This document shows positions 48,402-55,909 of a DNA stretch of 57,314 bases, piece after piece. The position numbers were made by a program, and so were the translations under genes. The notes under the pieces are model-generated. The model had not been told where the DNA came from. It saw nothing but the letters and a program-made list of their open reading frames with translations, and searched no databases. Numbering within the stretch: the stretch's first letter is position 1; each line of letters begins with the position of its first letter. Origin of the DNA: a virus; IMG/VR virus record IMGVR_UViG_3300048905_000220, positions 1 through 57,314 of that record, one strand, 5' to 3'.

Positions 48402-48697
48402 TGAGCACTACGAACTACACCCCACCCACCTGCTACGCGGCCTGCTGGACTTGCCATGCTCCGACGACCGTTCTTGTTGATGACAAGTCGACCCTAACCG
48501 GCAAGCGCGTAATCGCTGAGTGTGAGCGCGAAGAAGATGCGGCCTTTATCGTCGGCGCCTGGAATTCGCATGCATCCCTGGTGAATGCGCTAACTCTGCT
48601 GGCAGAGAAGGTCGATGCAGCCGGCGGCAGCATATTTGGCTTCGCGGACGAGCTGCAGCATGCGCGCGCCGCCCTGGCTGCAGCAGGTGCCGCATGA
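48401..48697 (+). CDS. Hypothetical early protein
   Basis: A 98-residue protein (MSTTNYTPPTC...). Cys-x2-Cys (CWTC) near residue 17 and a following strand look like a small zinc-bearing unit; the rest is helical (LVNALTLLAEKVDAA). The ATG at 48398 is an alternative. Function unknown. Confidence 0.55.
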   Translation: MSTTNYTPPTCYAACWTCHAPTTVLVDDKSTLTGKRVIAECEREEDAAFIVGAWNSHASLVNALTLLAEKVDAAGGSIFGFADELQHARAALAAAGAA

Positions 48698-48816
48698 AGA
48701 CCGTCGAAACTCGAAAGCACAACCGCTACACCCGCCAGGACAAGCTTGTCGACGCCGTTATGGTCGTGTGCGTGTTCGCTGGCATTTACGGCCTGCTGCA
48801 GGCCGTGGGGTTCTGA
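48694..48816 (+). CDS. 40-residue membrane microprotein
   Basis: Starts MKTVETRKHNRYTRQDKLVD and has one C-terminal membrane segment (AVMVVCVFAGIYGLLQAV). ATG overlaps the previous stop (ATGA). One of four such microproteins in this operon. Confidence 0.55.
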   Translation: MKTVETRKHNRYTRQDKLVDAVMVVCVFAGIYGLLQAVGF

Positions 48817-48818
48817 CC

Positions 48819-49250
48819 ATGATTCCACTTCCAAAGCAGTGGGATGAGGCCTACCTGAAGCAATGCGCCGAAGACGAAATCGCGCTGGCCCAGCTGATGC
48901 GCCTCGGACGCTTCGCGGCGCCGGCCGGCCTGACGCGGGAAACCGTGCTCGTTCCAGTCCAGGCAAGGGGTGTCCACCACCTGCGCGGCGCCGACACTGC
49001 GCGCACTCGTCTCGGCTCGATCGGCGAGCTGCCGCGGTGGCGCCGCGACTGGATCGCCGCCGGCGAACTAAGCACTCAGCTTGGCCTGAGCACCTACCAC
49101 GACGCCGATGAGGGCGCGGTTTCCGTCAGCGCTGGCGGTCGACGTCGCAACATCACCGAGCGCTACGAGGATCACCCGAGCAAAGACGCGGCCACCTGGG
49201 CTGCGATCGTCGGCGCCGCAATCCAGAAGCTCGAAGCAGGCAACACCTAA
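48819..49250 (+). CDS. Hypothetical early protein
   Basis: A 143-residue protein starting MIPLPKQWDEAYLKQCAEDE. The middle is probably helical (ALAQLMRLGRFAAPAGLTRE) and the C-terminus ends with helices (DAATWAAIVGAAIQKLEAG). It starts two bases after the microprotein stop. No family recognised. Confidence 0.55.
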   Translation: MIPLPKQWDEAYLKQCAEDEIALAQLMRLGRFAAPAGLTRETVLVPVQARGVHHLRGADTARTRLGSIGELPRWRRDWIAAGELSTQLGLSTYHDADEGAVSVSAGGRRRNITERYEDHPSKDAATWAAIVGAAIQKLEAGNT

Positions 49251-49317
49251 TTCGCTCGATACCGAGCCGCCGGCACGGCGCCAGTGCATACGACAGCCAC
49301 ATGAAAGACAAGACAGC

Positions 49318-49776
49318 ATGACTATTCACGCATACACCGAGCCGCACGGCCCGAATCCGGGCTACATCAACATCAGCGAACGCGTCGCCAACCCGGGCGA
49401 TGTGATCGTCACCGTTCGCAGCGCCGGCGAGAACAACGCCAGCACGATCATCCTGAGCCGCGACCAACTGCGCGACTTGGTGGCCGACGCAAGCAAGCAC
49501 CTGGGTGACGACAACGTGACCGCCTTCGCCGCCAACTTGGAGACAGTCACCTTCGAGCAGTTCGTGCAGTACGGCCGTGACAACGGCGCCAACATCATTG
49601 ACGGAATGCCGTGGTCGTTCAAGTTCCGCGGCCATCCGGTGACGCATGAGAACGACCGCTGCTATCTGATTATGGGCGCGAACGGCAAAGACATACGTCT
49701 CACGCCGGATGAACTCCTGGTGGTCAACCCGGACCATTCCCTCGCGACAATCAAAGCCGATCCAGTCCGGCTGTAA
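49318..49776 (+). CDS. Hypothetical protein, paralogue of 55271-55681
   Basis: A 152-residue protein. Its first 70 residues (IHAYTEPHGPNPGYINISE, then IVTVRSAGENNAST and LSRDQLRDLVADA) match the plan of the protein at 55271-55681: start with AYT, strands, then a helix with REQL. A second strand-rich domain (YGRDNGANIIDGMPWSF) is absent from the other copy. Function unknown. Confidence 0.55.
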   Translation: MTIHAYTEPHGPNPGYINISERVANPGDVIVTVRSAGENNASTIILSRDQLRDLVADASKHLGDDNVTAFAANLETVTFEQFVQYGRDNGANIIDGMPWSFKFRGHPVTHENDRCYLIMGANGKDIRLTPDELLVVNPDHSLATIKADPVRL

Positions 49777-49865
49777 CGCTGCGCCTCAACCGGCATGCCC
49801 ACTGCCCTGCACGACGGGGCTTTGGCACTGAAGCAGCACCCAAGACAACCTATTCGGAGATCACG

Positions 49866-49988
49866 ATGATCCGCTTCCTCCTGCTGCACCGCATCGAATG
49901 GACTGACAAGCACCCGGGCCTGATGGCGATCGGCGCACTGCTTTTCGCGTGCCTCGCGCTGTCGATCGATCCTTCGGTGCCGCAATGA
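49866..49988 (+). CDS. 40-residue membrane microprotein
   Basis: Starts MIRFLLLHRIEWTDKHPG and has one membrane segment (LMAIGALLFACLALSI). GGAGA lies upstream at 49856-49860. First of three coupled membrane microproteins. Function unknown. Confidence 0.55.
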   Translation: MIRFLLLHRIEWTDKHPGLMAIGALLFACLALSIDPSVPQ

Positions 49989-50107
49989 AAGCCGCTTACA
50001 TGAGCCGCCGCCAGATCTCGTCGCGGGTATTCGTCTACGTGCTCGAGTGCGTGGCCGGCGCCGCGCTCACGGCCGTGATCCTCGCGAACCAGTCGGGGCA
50101 CGCATGA
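49985..50107 (+). CDS. 40-residue membrane microprotein
   Basis: Starts MKAAYMSRRQISSRVFVYVL and continues with a membrane segment (about residues 17-33). ATG overlaps the previous stop (ATGA). Function unknown. Confidence 0.5.
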   Translation: MKAAYMSRRQISSRVFVYVLECVAGAALTAVILANQSGHA

Positions 50108-50244
50108 TCCGCCGCTTTGCAATCGCCTTCGTCGCCGGCTTGGCCTTCCTGATCCTCCTGGCTGAAGTGCAGCGCCTGGACGACATGGCTAACGACCAAA
50201 TCGAGCAGCTGCATCTGGAGCGCGTTGCCCGCTCCGCCCAATAA
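50104..50244 (+). CDS. 46-residue membrane microprotein
   Basis: Starts [19 protein letters not shown], a membrane anchor, followed by an acidic helix ([17 protein letters not shown]). ATG overlaps the previous stop. Type I-like topology with the helix in the periplasm or cytoplasm. Function unknown. Confidence 0.5.
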   Translation: MIRRFAIAFVAGLAFLILLAEVQRLDDMANDQIEQLHLERVARSAQ

Positions 50245-50270
50245 CGACAACACAACAAGGAATCCAAGAG

Positions 50271-51158
50271 ATGTTCAAGAATTTGCAGCTGTATCGCTTG
50301 CCCGCCCCGTGGAGCATGACCGCTGACGCACTGGCAACCGCCCTGCTTCCTCAGGTGTTCTCGCCGGCGTCGAGCAATGAGATGCTTCGCCAAGGCTGGG
50401 AGCCTATCCGCGGGCAGCTCGTCTACACGGTGCATGGGCAGTTCCTGCTGAAGCTCGTCACGGAAAAGAAGATTTTGCCGGCGAAGGCTGTCAACCAGGT
50501 CGCAAAGGCGCGCGCCGCGGAGATCGAAGAACAGCAGGGCTTCCCGCCCGGGAAAAAGGCAATGAAGGAACTGCGCGAGCGCGTTGCCGACGAATTGCTG
50601 CCGCGCGCCCTCTCCGTCCGCTCGGACCTGAACGTGTGGATCGACCCGATCAACGGCTGGCTGGCAATCGATACGGGATCGCCGACCAAGGCCGACGACG
50701 TGATCAAGCTGCTACTCAAGGCCGTCGACAAGATGCCTTTGGAGTCGCTTCGCGTCCAGCGCTCGCCGTCCGCCGTGATGACGGCGTGGCTTGAGTCGGA
50801 TGAGGCGCCGGCCGGCTTCACGGTCGACCAGGACGCGACCCTGCGCGCTACCGGCGAGAGCAAGGCACAAGTCGGCTACAAGCGTCACACCCTGGATCCG
50901 GAAGAAATGCGCCGACACATCGCGGCTGGCAAGCAGTGCGCCCGCCTTGCGATGACCTGGAACAGCCGGATTTCGTTCGTCCTGACCGACAACCTGTCTA
51001 TCAAGTCGATCAAGCCACTCGACGTCATGAAAGAGAGCCAGGCGCCCACCTACGACGCCGCGGAACGCTTCGACAGCGACTTTGCCCTGATGACTGGCGA
51101 GATGGCAAAGCTGTTGGCCGACCTGGTCGAAGCCCTTGGCGGCGAGGCAAAAGGATGA
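50271..51158 (+). CDS. rdgC: RdgC recombination-associated protein
   Basis: A 295-residue protein near the usual length of about 300. Family features: [10 protein letters not shown] at the start, [29 protein letters not shown] in two parts around residues 42-70, and [20 protein letters not shown] near residue 205. RdgC forms a ring on double-stranded DNA and limits RecA action. Phage copies may modulate RecA during induction or recombination. The next gene overlaps its stop. Confidence 0.93.
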   Translation: MFKNLQLYRLPAPWSMTADALATALLPQVFSPASSNEMLRQGWEPIRGQLVYTVHGQFLLKLVTEKKILPAKAVNQVAKARAAEIEEQQGFPPGKKAMKELRERVADELLPRALSVRSDLNVWIDPINGWLAIDTGSPTKADDVIKLLLKAVDKMPLESLRVQRSPSAVMTAWLESDEAPAGFTVDQDATLRATGESKAQVGYKRHTLDPEEMRRHIAAGKQCARLAMTWNSRISFVLTDNLSIKSIKPLDVMKESQAPTYDAAERFDSDFALMTGEMAKLLADLVEALGGEAKG

Positions 51159-51343
51159 TCCGCATCCGGTCGCGGCGAGTGCCGGCCGATGAGACGCCGG
51201 CACAGCGCCAGGCGCGCGAGGACCGTGAGGCCAGCCGCGCCTACGGGATGAACCGCCGCTCGAGCAAGTACTACAGCGACCTGGATGCGATCGGCGACCG
51301 CGGCGCAAAGCCCGAAACCCCTAACACCAACAAAACAAAATAA
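51155..51343 (+). CDS. Small basic protein downstream of RdgC
   Basis: A 62-residue protein starting [20 protein letters not shown]. It is highly charged and likely disordered. ATG overlaps the rdgC stop (ATGA). Could bind nucleic acid. Function unknown. Confidence 0.5.
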   Translation: MIRIRSRRVPADETPAQRQAREDREASRAYGMNRRSSKYYSDLDAIGDRGAKPETPNTNKTK

Positions 51344-51355
51344 CTGGAGAGCACC

Positions 51356-52621
51356 ATGGCAACCAACAGCGAGAACAAGCCGCAGCGCCGTATCGAAGAT
51401 CATCACCCGGACGCGAAGATCGACTGGAACAAGCCTGGGGCGCCGGCCGTACCGCTGTCGAGCACCGCGGGTGCCGCGAAGGGCGGCATTACGAACGAAG
51501 AATCCTGCGCCATCCCGCCACTCACCGCGCCAGCACCGCTAACCGACGAACGTGCGCTGTTTGAAGCGTGGGCAGGCCCGAACAGTTTCTACCTGAAGGA
51601 GATGCCAGAGAAAAACAAGCGTGGCCCAGCAAGTGTGTACTACAACGAACGCACGCAGCACGCATGGGAGGGATGGCAAGCATGTGCATCTATGAAGGCT
51701 GCACCAGCACCGCAGCAGAGCGAGCTGACCGACGCTGTGAAGACTTGGCCCGAGCGCATCTGGCTGCAATACGGCGAAAGCGAGCCAGAAACCTATCCCG
51801 GCGCTGGCTCTGAAATCACATGGTGCGAAGACAACATCAACGGTGCCGGGGATGTCGAGTACGTGCGCGCCGACCTCGCCAAGGCTGCGCCAGCCGCCCC
51901 GGTGCAGACCAAGCCTACCGATCTGTCGAAGCGCCTGCGCGAAGCGGCGACCGCCAAGGTCAGCTATGCAGATGCCCGCCTTCTGATTGGCGCGGCTGAA
52001 GAAATCGAGCGCTACTACGGCGGCATGCTGGCATGGAAAGCGACGGCAAACGAAAAGGATGCCGACATCATCGCTCTGCGCCATGACTTGGCTGAGGCCG
52101 AAGCGTGTCTGGCCGCTCCTGTGCAAGCAGAGCAGGCACAGCCATATCTGCGTGCGTGGCTGACATCCATTCTGCGCACCGGAACGCATGACGAGCGAGT
52201 AGCAGCGCGCCAGTTGCGTAATGCGCTGGATGCTGGCCGCCACACCGCTGCTCCCGCACTCCCCGCCCAGGCAGAGCAGGTAGAAGCAGTGCGAGCGGCC
52301 ACTGATCAGCAGGCGAACGTAATGCCGCCCTTCGCGGCACCCGCAGGCCAACACGATGCGGGCAATGAGGTGCTGTCGTACCCCGAGGTGGTGCAAATCC
52401 TTGTGTCGTACGGAGCGTTCGAGGAAAGCCAGTGGGGGCCGGAAAACCCGCTCCAGTACCACACTGGCAAACCCGGCGCCATCGCACTTGTCCGCACCGT
52501 TGAAGCAGAGGTAGCCCGCCGGTTCCGCGCGCAGGGCGGAAATACGAGCGCCGAAAGCTCCGAGTTCGCTACTAAGGAAGCAGCAGCCCAGGTGCCGGCA
52601 GAGAAAGGCGGTGCAGCATGA
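51356..52621 (+). CDS. Mosaic early protein (Ea-type)
   Basis: A 421-residue protein built of short modules on Ala/Pro/Gln linkers: a unit ending RTQHAWEGWQACA (about residues 65-115), a unit with ERIWLQYGESEPETYPGAG and DVEYVRADLA (about 125-180), a coiled-coil unit (LSKRLREAATAKVSYADARL, about 187-260) and a C-terminal unit with YPEVVQILVSYG. The same kinds of modules occur in phage Ea-like accessory proteins. Probably not an enzyme. Function unknown. Confidence 0.55.
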   Translation: MATNSENKPQRRIEDHHPDAKIDWNKPGAPAVPLSSTAGAAKGGITNEESCAIPPLTAPAPLTDERALFEAWAGPNSFYLKEMPEKNKRGPASVYYNERTQHAWEGWQACASMKAAPAPQQSELTDAVKTWPERIWLQYGESEPETYPGAGSEITWCEDNINGAGDVEYVRADLAKAAPAAPVQTKPTDLSKRLREAATAKVSYADARLLIGAAEEIERYYGGMLAWKATANEKDADIIALRHDLAEAEACLAAPVQAEQAQPYLRAWLTSILRTGTHDERVAARQLRNALDAGRHTAAPALPAQAEQVEAVRAATDQQANVMPPFAAPAGQHDAGNEVLSYPEVVQILVSYGAFEESQWGPENPLQYHTGKPGAIALVRTVEAEVARRFRAQGGNTSAESSEFATKEAAAQVPAEKGGAA

Positions 52622-52953
52622 ATGCCGTTTTCGTGGTTGTTGCCGGGGTCGATTACGAGGGGTCTACTCCAATCCGAGCATTTGATGAAAAGTATCCTGC
52701 TGCCCAGTTTGCTGTCGAGTGCCGCGAATATGAGGGCACACGCCCGCCATTCCCTAAAGGCGTGCACATCGACAGAGCGGAAATAGACACGTGGAGTGTC
52801 GCGGACAAAGCCTGGCGGGCCGCGCACCCCGGGGGAGAGAACGGCGAGGGTTCCGACTACTTCACCGTGATCGAAGTGCCATTTGGAGAGCAACCGAGCA
52901 CTGCACCCAGCAATGACACCGCAATCCAAAACAATAAAGGGGAACAAGCATGA
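52618..52953 (+). CDS. Hypothetical early protein
   Basis: A 111-residue protein starting MNAVFVVVAGVDYEGSTPI, a compact alpha/beta beginning, with a disordered C-terminus. ATG overlaps the previous stop. Function unknown. Confidence 0.5.
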   Translation: MNAVFVVVAGVDYEGSTPIRAFDEKYPAAQFAVECREYEGTRPPFPKGVHIDRAEIDTWSVADKAWRAAHPGGENGEGSDYFTVIEVPFGEQPSTAPSNDTAIQNNKGEQA

Positions 52954-53255
52954 ACTGCGGATGCATCAAGCGCCTGGAAGGCGAAATCGCTCAAGCACCG
53001 TTCGTGAAGGCCAAGGCTGGCGAAAACATCACGGTTACCTGTGCTGCGACTGGCTTTCAGATGACTGACGATATGGACCTGAAACTGGTCATCAACATCC
53101 CTTTCCGCATTCGCGGCACCGGCAAAGGATTTACCAGCGAGAAGGGCAAGGAGATGCCGGTTGTCGCCAGCTACTGCCCGTTCTGCGGCAAGCCTGCAAA
53201 TGGCTCGCCCAGCAATGACACTAGCGCCCTTGGCGATACCGGAGGCGCGAAATGA
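52950..53255 (+). CDS. Zinc-binding hypothetical protein
   Basis: A 101-residue protein. CGC near the N-terminus and YCPFCGKPA near residue 74 frame a beta-rich core (KLVINIPFRIRGTG). The two Cys pairs could bind zinc as in Lar-like ribbons. Function unknown. Confidence 0.5.
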   Translation: MNCGCIKRLEGEIAQAPFVKAKAGENITVTCAATGFQMTDDMDLKLVINIPFRIRGTGKGFTSEKGKEMPVVASYCPFCGKPANGSPSNDTSALGDTGGAK

Positions 53256-53524
53256 ACAGAATCCGTGTGCAACCATCCCCTCTCAGCAACACTATCTACG
53301 CAGGCCGCATCAATAAAGATGGCTCAGCGTGGCAGGGCGAAAAGCACGATGTAACGAGCGACGTGATTGGCTCGATCATCCAATACGTCGGTGCCGGCAA
53401 CATCATCAGCGTGAACGAGGACGGCAAGCCTGCGTATGAAATCGAGGTGCGTGCCATCAAGGCCGAGGTCAACGGCAATCAGTCCGGTGATGGCGCCCTT
53501 GGCGGGAAAGGGGTGGAAGCGTGA
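53252..53524 (+). CDS. Hypothetical small protein
   Basis: A 90-residue beta-rich protein (NTIYAGRINKDGSAWQGEKH, then DVTSDVIGSIIQYVG). ATG overlaps the previous stop. The beginning resembles short phage proteins that modify unknown targets. Function unknown. Confidence 0.5.
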   Translation: MNRIRVQPSPLSNTIYAGRINKDGSAWQGEKHDVTSDVIGSIIQYVGAGNIISVNEDGKPAYEIEVRAIKAEVNGNQSGDGALGGKGVEA

Positions 53525-53685
53525 TCCACAAGACCTACACCAATTACCGCCGCGTGGTGAAGTCCTATCGCAAATCACGCCTGAGCCGCGATGACATCCA
53601 TACCGAGCAGGTGCTCCGCGAAACCTGGTGGCTGCTGTTTGTGCCGATCTGGTCGCGCATCACCATCGAGAAAACGACGCTGTAA
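53521..53685 (+). CDS. 54-residue protein with GTG start
   Basis: A short basic protein (MIHKTYTNYRRVVKSYRKSR...) with a hydrophobic stretch (WWLLFVPIWSRITI). GTG at 53521 overlaps the previous stop (GTGA). Function unknown. Confidence 0.5.
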   Translation: MIHKTYTNYRRVVKSYRKSRLSRDDIHTEQVLRETWWLLFVPIWSRITIEKTTL

Positions 53686-53704
53686 CAGCGCTAAAGGAAA
53701 AGAG

Positions 53705-55258
53705 ATGAATACCAACACCACCGCAGCACAGCCGCTCGACCTGGACAGCCTATCGACCTACGACCCGGACTTCGATGACGGCTACATGCGCTGCCGCGAT
53801 CAGTACAAAGACGGCGACTACTTCAAGGTAGAGGACGTACGAGCCCTGATCGCTAAGGCACGCGCCGCCAAGCCAGCTGGCGCAGCGGATACCACGGCAA
53901 GCGCGAGCGGGAATGCGCACGACGTGCTTATCGAACTGTGCGACCAACTGGATGGATTGCGCCGTCGCCTACGGCATACACCGGGCACCGGCCAGAACCA
54001 TTCCTACCTGTTGTACGAAGACGTGGCGGAATGCATCGCGGAAGCCCGCGCAGCAGTCGCAGGCGCTCCGGAAGACGACGCAGCCCATCCGGTACAGGCT
54101 GGAGAAGCGGTAGACGAGCAGGAATTGCACGCGCGGATCGTGAAAGTGTTGAGCGAGCATCGCATGGTGCTCATGTTCGAGGTCGAGGACGGCGGCGCGC
54201 TGGGCAATTCCTATCCGCTGATCGACCGCCTGAGCCTCGAAAACGTGGATGAGGAACAATATGTCGCGAGCGGCAAGGAAGAAATCGACGCCATTGCATG
54301 GGCAATCGTCGGTGCGTTGCCGGAAACTGTCGCCGACAACGCAAAGATGCGCATTGTAGCGAACCGGGTTCACAAGCGCGACTGCACATGCGAGAAGTGC
54401 CTCGCGGAGATGGACGAAAAGTTCTCAGGCCGCGCCAGTCTTGCCCCGGTATCCGCCCAACAGCCCGATATGTCGGATGCGTATGTAGGTGCGCGCGAAG
54501 ATGTGGCGATCTGGAAGAAACGCGCGCTGGAAGCAGAGGAATCGTGCCGCCGCCTGACTGCTGCGCTGAATGCCGAGAATGGCCCGACGTTTATGGGTGA
54601 GCCGGTATCCGCCCAGCAGGGCGCAGCCGTAGCGCCAACCCCTGTTCACGTCGAATGCCGCGAGTGTCGGTCATGCCAACACGTAGGCATCAACGACGCC
54701 ACCGACACAAAGGCGGCCTGCCACAACTGCGATTGGAGCGGCCCGACGCCGAGCGAGGATCACTGCCCTGGCTGCGCCGCCACCAACTGCATGGGGGCAT
54801 CCTGTCCGAAGTGCGGCGCGCTGTACAGCCTACTCGCGGAAACCGGCATGGCGCTCGATCTGATCAATCCGGACGGCTTGGATGACCGCGACCAGCTTGA
54901 CGACGAACTGACCTTCGGCATCGTCCAGCACAAGGACGACGACGGCAAAGTTTCGACCGGCATGTGCTGCTGGAATGACGATACGGAAGGCGTGCTGCCG
55001 CTCGATGGCGAGTATGGGGTCGAGGCGGTGCATGCACAGCAACCAGCAGCGCCGGCCGCTTGGATTCAATATGTCGACGGTGTGAAAACGCAGAACGTCG
55101 CCCGCGACGAGGCTGAGAAGGCCGAAATCGAGCGCATCGCCGCAATAATGAATCCTCGCTTAAAAACTACCTGGGAAACGCTCTTCGCCGCTCCTACTGC
55201 TGGAGCAGCGCCGAGCCAAGGGCATATTGGACTGCGCTCTGACTACGATGTCGACTGA
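53705..55258 (+). CDS. Mosaic early protein with zinc-ribbon module
   Basis: A 517-residue protein starting MNTNTTAAQPLDLDSLSTYD. Modules: an acidic helical unit (FDDGYMRCRDQYKDGDYFKV), a Lys/Ala helix, a unit with LIELCDQLDGLRRRL and YEDVAECIAEA, a hypothetical domain at 150-240 and a cysteine-rich stretch with CRECRSCQHVG, CHNCDWSG, CPGC and CPKCGALY (about 318-375). Ends with WIQYVDGVKTQNVARDEAEK. Ribosome site AAGGAAAAGAG. Function unknown. Confidence 0.55.
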   Translation: MNTNTTAAQPLDLDSLSTYDPDFDDGYMRCRDQYKDGDYFKVEDVRALIAKARAAKPAGAADTTASASGNAHDVLIELCDQLDGLRRRLRHTPGTGQNHSYLLYEDVAECIAEARAAVAGAPEDDAAHPVQAGEAVDEQELHARIVKVLSEHRMVLMFEVEDGGALGNSYPLIDRLSLENVDEEQYVASGKEEIDAIAWAIVGALPETVADNAKMRIVANRVHKRDCTCEKCLAEMDEKFSGRASLAPVSAQQPDMSDAYVGAREDVAIWKKRALEAEESCRRLTAALNAENGPTFMGEPVSAQQGAAVAPTPVHVECRECRSCQHVGINDATDTKAACHNCDWSGPTPSEDHCPGCAATNCMGASCPKCGALYSLLAETGMALDLINPDGLDDRDQLDDELTFGIVQHKDDDGKVSTGMCCWNDDTEGVLPLDGEYGVEAVHAQQPAAPAAWIQYVDGVKTQNVARDEAEKAEIERIAAIMNPRLKTTWETLFAAPTAGAAPSQGHIGLRSDYDVD

Positions 55259-55270
55259 GAGAATTGGAAA

Positions 55271-55681
55271 ATGAAAAATATCTACGCATACACCGACGCC
55301 ATCGGCGTTCAGTACCCAGCATACATTTCTATCAACGAAAGCGATTATGTAAGCGCGAGCAACAAACCTTTCAGCGTTTCGGTCCGCGATGAAGGCGGCG
55401 GAGGAACCAACCCATCGACCACACAAATCTGGATGCCGCGCGAGCAGCTGCAGAAGATGGCCGACGACATTAACGCGTATCTCAAACCTGCTGGCGCAGC
55501 GCCCGAGCAGAAAAGGCGCGTGCTGCTAGACGAGGCGGCCAAGTTCGAAAAGGTCTTCGCGCTGGGCGACATGCTTGATGTAGCCTACATTGCAGACAGC
55601 CTGCGCGTATCTGCCGGCGAACAACCCAAGCACGAAGCACTGTACATAGCCATGCGCGCCACCCCGCAGGAGGGCGAGTAA
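55271..55681 (+). CDS. Hypothetical protein, paralogue of 49318-49776
   Basis: A 136-residue protein starting MKNIYAYTDAIGVQYPAYIS. First half (SINESDYVSASN, then SVRDEGGGGTN and REQLQKMADD) parallels the other copy; second half is a helical unit (LLDEAAKFEKVFALGDML). Function unknown. Confidence 0.55.
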   Translation: MKNIYAYTDAIGVQYPAYISINESDYVSASNKPFSVSVRDEGGGGTNPSTTQIWMPREQLQKMADDINAYLKPAGAAPEQKRRVLLDEAAKFEKVFALGDMLDVAYIADSLRVSAGEQPKHEALYIAMRATPQEGE

Positions 55682-55909
55682 ATGAGCTACGAAATCGACA
55701 ACTACGACGAACACTGCCCGCAGCTTCGCATTCATTTCGGCGACCGCCAAATGAGCTTCACCGTCAAGGATGTGGCGCCCGAGGCGCGCGAATGGCTCGG
55801 CGGCGTGATCGAGCGCCAAGTAAACGAGTTGATCGCCCTGCGCGTGAACCAAGCTCTCGACAACCACCGCGCTGACCTGCGCAAACTATTGGGAGCCGCC
55901 CATGGCTGA
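55682..55909 (+). CDS. Hypothetical small protein
   Basis: A 75-residue protein, strand-rich at first (LRIHFGDRQMSFTVKDVAP), then helical (IERQVNELIALRVNQA). Directly after the previous stop. Function unknown. Confidence 0.5.
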   Translation: MSYEIDNYDEHCPQLRIHFGDRQMSFTVKDVAPEAREWLGGVIERQVNELIALRVNQALDNHRADLRKLLGAAHG

